From: Candidatus Mesolinea sp. UBA5823
GTDB lineage: Bacteria; Chloroflexota; Anaerolineae; Anaerolineales; Anaerolineaceae
Direction of reading: 5' to 3'
NCBI GenBank assembly: GCA_002417685.1
Contig: DICP01000093.1
Location: 263-8,899, forward strand
Length of the DNA: 8,637 nucleotides
Below the pieces are notes generated by a model that worked only from the letters and a program-made list of their open reading frames with translations, ran no database searches and was not told where the DNA came from. The translations under genes and the position numbers were made by a program. Below, piece by piece: positions 5,458 to 8,637 of the stretch (within the stretch, counting starts at the first letter, position 1; the number at the start of each line of letters is the position of its first letter).

Positions 5458-7152
5458 TTATTCGGTGGGCATGTTCCACTTACTCACCGAAAATAGTTTT
5501 TCTAGCATGGCAGCCCGCGCGGATGCGTCCATCCACAGCGGCTGGGAAAAATCCCTAAACGTAATGGTCAGCAGCTCCACGCCTAAGTACTTACCATCGT
5601 AAAACACATGCCGATCGATGAAGGCGTCATCCGTATCTACCGTGAGGCCATATTGATCAAAAAACAGATTGCCCAATCCATAATGCAGCACAGTATTGTC
5701 GGTAATCTCAATAGCATGGGGTTGGTGCGCTTGGCTGCCGCTGACGATCACTGCGCCTGCTGCTTCCATGCGGTGGAAGTCCTCTCGCAATTGAGATTGT
5801 GCCTCCCAAACGTAATATTCATTATGTTGGAAAGTAACGATGGGCAAGTAGCCTTCGCCTTTCAGCTTTTTCACCTCTGCGCTCATATAATCCCAATCGC
5901 AGCGCAGGTTGCCAGGTTTATCCTCTGTGGCGTTGCTATAGGTTGTTTCCTTCGCATTGCAGCCTAAAAAGGCAATTTTAGTACCATTGACTTCCAATTT
6001 AACTGGCTTTTTGGCTTCTTCCAGGTTACGCCCGCCGCCATAGTAAAGCCAGCCTAATTCTTCATAGAGCTCCAAGGTGTGCAGCATCGCCTCTGGTCCC
6101 CAATCCTCAAAATGATCACCTGTCAGCTCCACCACATCGGTTCCCACCGCTTTGAGGAGTTCTACATACTCGTCCTTCGAGCAAAAAATCAGCTTATCGA
6201 TATTTTGCGGTGCCGGCTCGCCACAATTCACTGCAAAAGGCACTTCATTGCTAATATGCAGGATATCTGCATCGCGCAACTCCGGCCCAATGACATCCGC
6301 CGGCCGGGTGATGCCCAGCTTTTCCATTTCCCTGGCTGTGCCACGCACGAGTGCTGTCACACCTGTAAGAATGACAGTGGTTAATTTATCTGCATCGCGG
6401 TTAGTCTGAGCTACGTTTGGTTTTAGGCTCTCTGTTATCGCGTTTGTTGGTTTGCCATCCACAGCCACGAGCGAAATCGGCACTCTAAGCGGGTAACTTT
6501 CTGGTATAAAGTCTTTATGCAATGGGGATTGCTCATCCAGTGCAATCACCTTCCACCGCGGCTGAATCTCTTCAAAGGGAATAATTGCCCAGGTGCCTGG
6601 TGTGTTCCAAGCAAGGTTAAGCAACTCTGCGTCTGCGTGCACTTCCACCGTTCCAGCCGGCTTACCCCACAGGCTTTCGATAGCCTTATAGCTGCTTTGG
6701 CCTAGAATCAAGCGGTCAAAATAAACGGTTGGGCTGGCTTCCTGCCAAAAATCTTGCAATTCTGTCGCATTAATCCCATCCGTAACCGTCGGAAATGGTG
6801 CCACCAGAGCATAAATCCAAGTGCTGATTGGCGCCTCCGAGCCGAAAATGAGTTTGGCTGTTGCGTTTTCGCTTTCAGCAACCAAAAAGTCAGCCGCATC
6901 GAGATGCAAAGAATCTTTGAACGCCGAGGGCAAATTTGGATCCACGTAAACGCTTACAACTTCAGAGGTGGGCGTTAGTGTTAGCGTTGCGGTGGCAGAT
7001 GCCACCTGTGTTGGCGTAACTTTAGAACTGTTTTCCGTAGCTGTATTGGCAAGGTTTGTGGGGGCTGTACTTAATGGCCCACATGCCGAGAGAAGGAGTA
7101 TGCCAATTGATGCGATCAGAATTGTCTTTTGCACTGCTTTGCGATTTACCAT
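5458..7152 (-). CDS. CapA-family metallophosphatase-like lipoprotein
   Basis: The 564-residue protein (start ATG 7152) has a lipoprotein signal: basic VNRKAVQK, a hydrophobic stretch TILIASIGILLL and lipobox LSAC with Cys24. A Thr/Ser/Ala-rich linker (25-63) follows, then a region (about 66-231) that looks like a degenerate solute-binding domain (WAIIPFEEIQPRWKVIAL), then a CapA/poly-gamma-glutamate-synthesis-like domain (about 258-545). Recognisable CapA elements are NE (302-303), TGDH (344-347), GCN (397-399), QHNEYY (442-447), SQAHQPH (473-479) and HYGLGNLFFDQ (490-500). The usual opening GD motif is GVTAL (264-268), so one expected metal-binding Asp is absent. It should sit outside the cell membrane, anchored by lipid; substrate is unknown. 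The start was chosen by the signal peptide: the frame runs 49 codons further up without homology. AAGGA is 13 bases from the ATG, rather far; a GGAGG at 7187-7191 has no start codon near it. It is a single gene. Confidence 0.82.
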   Translation of the reverse strand: MVNRKAVQKTILIASIGILLLSACGPLSTAPTNLANTATENSSKVTPTQVASATATLTLTPTSEVVSVYVDPNLPSAFKDSLHLDAADFLVAESENATAKLIFGSEAPISTWIYALVAPFPTVTDGINATELQDFWQEASPTVYFDRLILGQSSYKAIESLWGKPAGTVEVHADAELLNLAWNTPGTWAIIPFEEIQPRWKVIALDEQSPLHKDFIPESYPLRVPISLVAVDGKPTNAITESLKPNVAQTNRDADKLTTVILTGVTALVRGTAREMEKLGITRPADVIGPELRDADILHISNEVPFAVNCGEPAPQNIDKLIFCSKDEYVELLKAVGTDVVELTGDHFEDWGPEAMLHTLELYEELGWLYYGGGRNLEEAKKPVKLEVNGTKIAFLGCNAKETTYSNATEDKPGNLRCDWDYMSAEVKKLKGEGYLPIVTFQHNEYYVWEAQSQLREDFHRMEAAGAVIVSGSQAHQPHAIEITDNTVLHYGLGNLFFDQYGLTVDTDDAFIDRHVFYDGKYLGVELLTITFRDFSQPLWMDASARAAMLEKLFSVSKWNMPTE

Positions 7153-7230
7153 GCGATCAATAAGGTCCTTTTTGGATTGTAACTTTCCTCCGTATTGTAT
7201 CCCATTCGCTGAGTTAGGATAATAAATCGC

Positions 7231-8046
7231 ATGATATTGGGCGGGCATTCGCATACTTATACGCGGCAACCCGCGGGTGTGAAAACATTCTGATTGCACA
7301 AGCCGCTGTGGGCACAGATCAAATCGAGCGCATCGATATTGAGGTCGATGACGATTCTAACTGCATCGTAGAGTGAAAATGGCAGCTAGTGTCTATTTGC
7401 AGCGATACTATCCAGCCTGATGAAGAGTCACAAAAATTCATCGATTCGTATAGTTCCGAAATTGACCGGAAATATAACATGCTGCTTTGCCAAACAGCTC
7501 AGGAATTGACACATCCCTCGCGTATCATCGAGACTTCGCTCGGCAATTTGTTTGCCGAAAATGCTGCTTGCGATGTTGCCTTGATTGGCAGCGGCTCGAT
7601 CCGCCAAAAACAGATCGGACCTGTGGTGATGCTGCGCGACCTGCGGCAAACTTTCCCTTATGATGATATGTATCGGCGCGTTACCGTCACTGGCGAGTAA
7701 GTACAGCGCATCTTCAGCCACATTATGTACGCTGAGAACCGTAACAATGAAGGTGAATGCCATCAAGTCAATCGCGGTGTGCACGCTGTTTATGATGATC
7801 ACCTAAATAAGCTAGTTTCGCTTGAGAGTAAGGAAAAGCCCATCGATGCCCGGCACACTACCCCATCAGTTTAATTGACTACCATTATTCCAACGTATTA
7901 CAAAATCTAGGGGTTTCTAACGAGGAAATTACTGCTATAAGTGCGCCAAAAGTCACCGCCACTTCCATGATAAATGCGGCGAAAGATTATTTATTTTCAC
8001 ACCAAAACCGCCAAACCAAGTGGAAGGACGCCTCGTCTACCCTTAA
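7231..8046 (+). pseudogene. Decayed 5'-nucleotidase (UshA/2',3'-cyclic phosphodiesterase family), N-terminally truncated
   Basis: Joined across frames, the translation reads ILGGHSHTYTRQPAGVK, ILIAQAAVGTDQIERIDIEV, a segment ending RKYNMLLCQTAQEL, ETSLGNLFAEN with CDVALIGSGSIR, TFPYDDMYRRVTVTGE, RIFSHIMYAENRNNEGE, DYHYSNVLQNLGVSNEE and HQN ending QVEGRLVYP. This is the end of the metallophosphatase domain (metal-binding GGHSHT) plus the 5'-nucleotidase C-terminal domain. Lesions are: one A missing in the A-run 7282-7285; TGA 7374-7376, where TGG would give VEWKWQL; TAA 7698-7700, likely from CAA in GEQ; two extra bases or one lost near 7854-7859; and one A missing at 8013-8015. The first ~250 residues expected for the family are absent; homology fades about 7215-7231, close behind the capA-like gene. 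A sub-frame 7389-7700 could still be translated but would not be an enzyme. Confidence 0.85.
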
Positions 8047-8110
8047 GGTCATCACAGTCAAGTTTCCCATTCCTTTTTACCCCACAAACTTTTTAACTTG
8101 CTTTTTTCCG

Positions 8111-8139
8111 TTGACAGCCTGCCCCTTTACCTCTAAACT
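8111..8139 (+). promoter_or_regulatory. Promoter of the comM/yifB-like gene, apparently leaderless
   Basis: TTGACA (8111-8116) is a perfect -35 box; TAAACT (8134-8139) is a 4/6 -10 box after a 17-base spacer. The expected start point, about 7 bases on, coincides with the A of ATG 8146. A T-rich run precedes the -35. No ribosome-binding sequence lies before the ATG, in keeping with a leaderless mRNA. Confidence 0.6.
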
Positions 8140-8145
8140 TATGCC

Positions 8146-8637
8146 ATGCTTGCTCATGTGCTTTCCTGCGCGGTTATCGGCTTGGACGGAGTCATTATCG
8201 ATATCGAAGTTGATTTCGGGCAAGGCTTACCTCACATGGCTATCGTCGGTTTGCCAGATGAAGCTGTTAAAGAAAGCCGTGAGCGTGTCTATTCTGCCAT
8301 CAAAAATGCTAACCTCGCCTACCCGCGTAAACCCATAACTGTCAACTTAGCGCCTGCTTCTGTGCGAAAGGAAGGACCTTCTTTCGACTTGCCCATTGCT
8401 GTGGGGGTGTTAATTGCTGGTGAACAGATTAATCAAGAAGAGATCGAAGGCGCACTCGTTGTCGGAGAGCTTTCCTTGGATGGTTCTGTTCGGCACGTGC
8501 GCGGCGTTTTAGCCATCGCTGCTACGGCTCGGCAAGAGGGTTTTAAGCGCCTTTACGTACCAGCTACGGATGCCGCAGAAGCTGCACTCATTCCCGATCT
8601 GGAAGTGATCCCCATTGGTTCATTAGCAGAACTCTAC
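8146..8637 (+). CDS. YifB/ComM-family Mg-chelatase-like AAA+ ATPase, N-terminal part (3' partial)
   Basis: The frame starts MLAHVLSCAVIGLDGVIIDI and runs off the right edge after 164 codons. It matches the N-terminal Lon-protease-like (ChlI) domain of ComM/YifB: GLPDEAVKESRERVYSAIKN, PRKPITVNLAPASVRKEGPS with FDLPIAVGVL, and VGELSLDGSVRHVRGVLAIA. The AAA+ Mg-chelatase domain with Walker motifs would follow outside the window. In Haemophilus and Vibrio, ComM is a hexameric helicase that promotes branch migration during natural transformation; function in this lineage is inferred from family only. ATG 8146 is chosen because homology begins there; ATG 8141 is in another frame. No ribosome-binding site is visible. 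Codon use and integrity are normal, in contrast to the pseudogene just upstream. Confidence 0.92.
   Translation, partial: MLAHVLSCAVIGLDGVIIDIEVDFGQGLPHMAIVGLPDEAVKESRERVYSAIKNANLAYPRKPITVNLAPASVRKEGPSFDLPIAVGVLIAGEQINQEEIEGALVVGELSLDGSVRHVRGVLAIAATARQEGFKRLYVPATDAAEAALIPDLEVIPIGSLAELY

Noticed and set aside
7202..7245. Promoter for the capA-like gene (TATTAT-like -10 near 7220 on the minus strand)
   Set aside because: No acceptable -35 box at the proper spacing; not enough support to list.
7153..7299. 49-codon N-terminal extension of the CapA-like lipoprotein
   Set aside because: It would bury the lipoprotein signal peptide inside the protein and is antisense to the nucleotidase remnant.
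7374..7376. TGA as a selenocysteine codon in the nucleotidase frame
   Set aside because: The position aligns with a Trp in VEWKWQL, no selenocysteine element is seen, and the frame has other lesions.
7428..7802. A 124-codon open frame on the minus strand
   Set aside because: It is antisense to the nucleotidase pseudogene, whose plus-strand reading gives clear homology; no recognisable protein or ribosome-binding site.
7282..8015. Sequencing error as full explanation for the broken nucleotidase
   Set aside because: Two A-run deletions could be read errors, but two nonsense changes and the missing N-terminus cannot, and all neighbouring genes are intact. Real decay is preferred.
8057..8098. 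Weak hairpin AAGTTT/AAACTT followed by T-rich sequence as a terminator after the pseudogene
   Set aside because: Six A-T-rich pairs with a loop of about 20 bases; too weak to support. The T-rich stretch more likely belongs to the comM promoter region.
7967..8338. A 123-codon open frame on the plus strand overlapping the ComM start
   Set aside because: Only its first ~15 codons carry homology (nucleotidase C-terminus); the rest runs out of frame through the ComM gene.

Overview
The window looks like a piece of a Chloroflexota chromosome, probably Anaerolineae-like. This is an inference from protein style only: a lipoprotein CapA variant with a GVTAL motif, a TolB-type propeller, and a ribosomal L31 carrying an extra domain. 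No 16S or other decisive marker is present, so the phylum call is moderate.

Layout. Positions 1-368 (+) hold the 3' end of a TolB/PD40 beta-propeller gene. It stops abruptly and abuts, head to head, the first ~36 codons of a nitroreductase-like gene on the minus strand (up to 493); both look broken at a junction around 350-385. From 493 back up to 5051 runs one long minus-strand operon, in transcription order: rplU (L21), rpmA (L27), an L31 protein fused to a domain like the RNA polymerase alpha C-terminal domain, thymidine kinase, hypoxanthine phosphoribosyltransferase, a CCA-adding/HD nucleotidyltransferase, an alpha/beta hydrolase, and the nitroreductase stub. It starts from a perfect consensus promoter (TTGACA-N17-TATAAT) at 5162-5190. 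A hairpin between the L31 fusion and tdk may attenuate transcription, separating ribosomal from nucleotide-salvage genes.

Divergent from this promoter lies a tRNA-Glu(UUC) gene at 5339-5410 with its own promoter and a strong intrinsic terminator. It does not encode CCA, which fits the tRNA nucleotidyltransferase gene in the neighbouring operon. The two divergent promoters share two sequence motifs.

Positions 5458-7152 (-) encode a lipoprotein with a periplasmic-binding-like region followed by a CapA-type metallophosphatase domain. Behind its 5' end lies a decayed 5'-nucleotidase (UshA-like) pseudogene at about 7231-8046 (+), with two in-frame stops and three frameshifts, its N-terminal part missing. 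The window ends inside a ComM/YifB-type Mg-chelatase-like gene (8146 onward, +) whose promoter position suggests a leaderless mRNA.

The most interesting items are the L31-alphaCTD fusion, the motif-sharing divergent promoters beside it, and the two rearrangement or decay zones that flank the conserved core.
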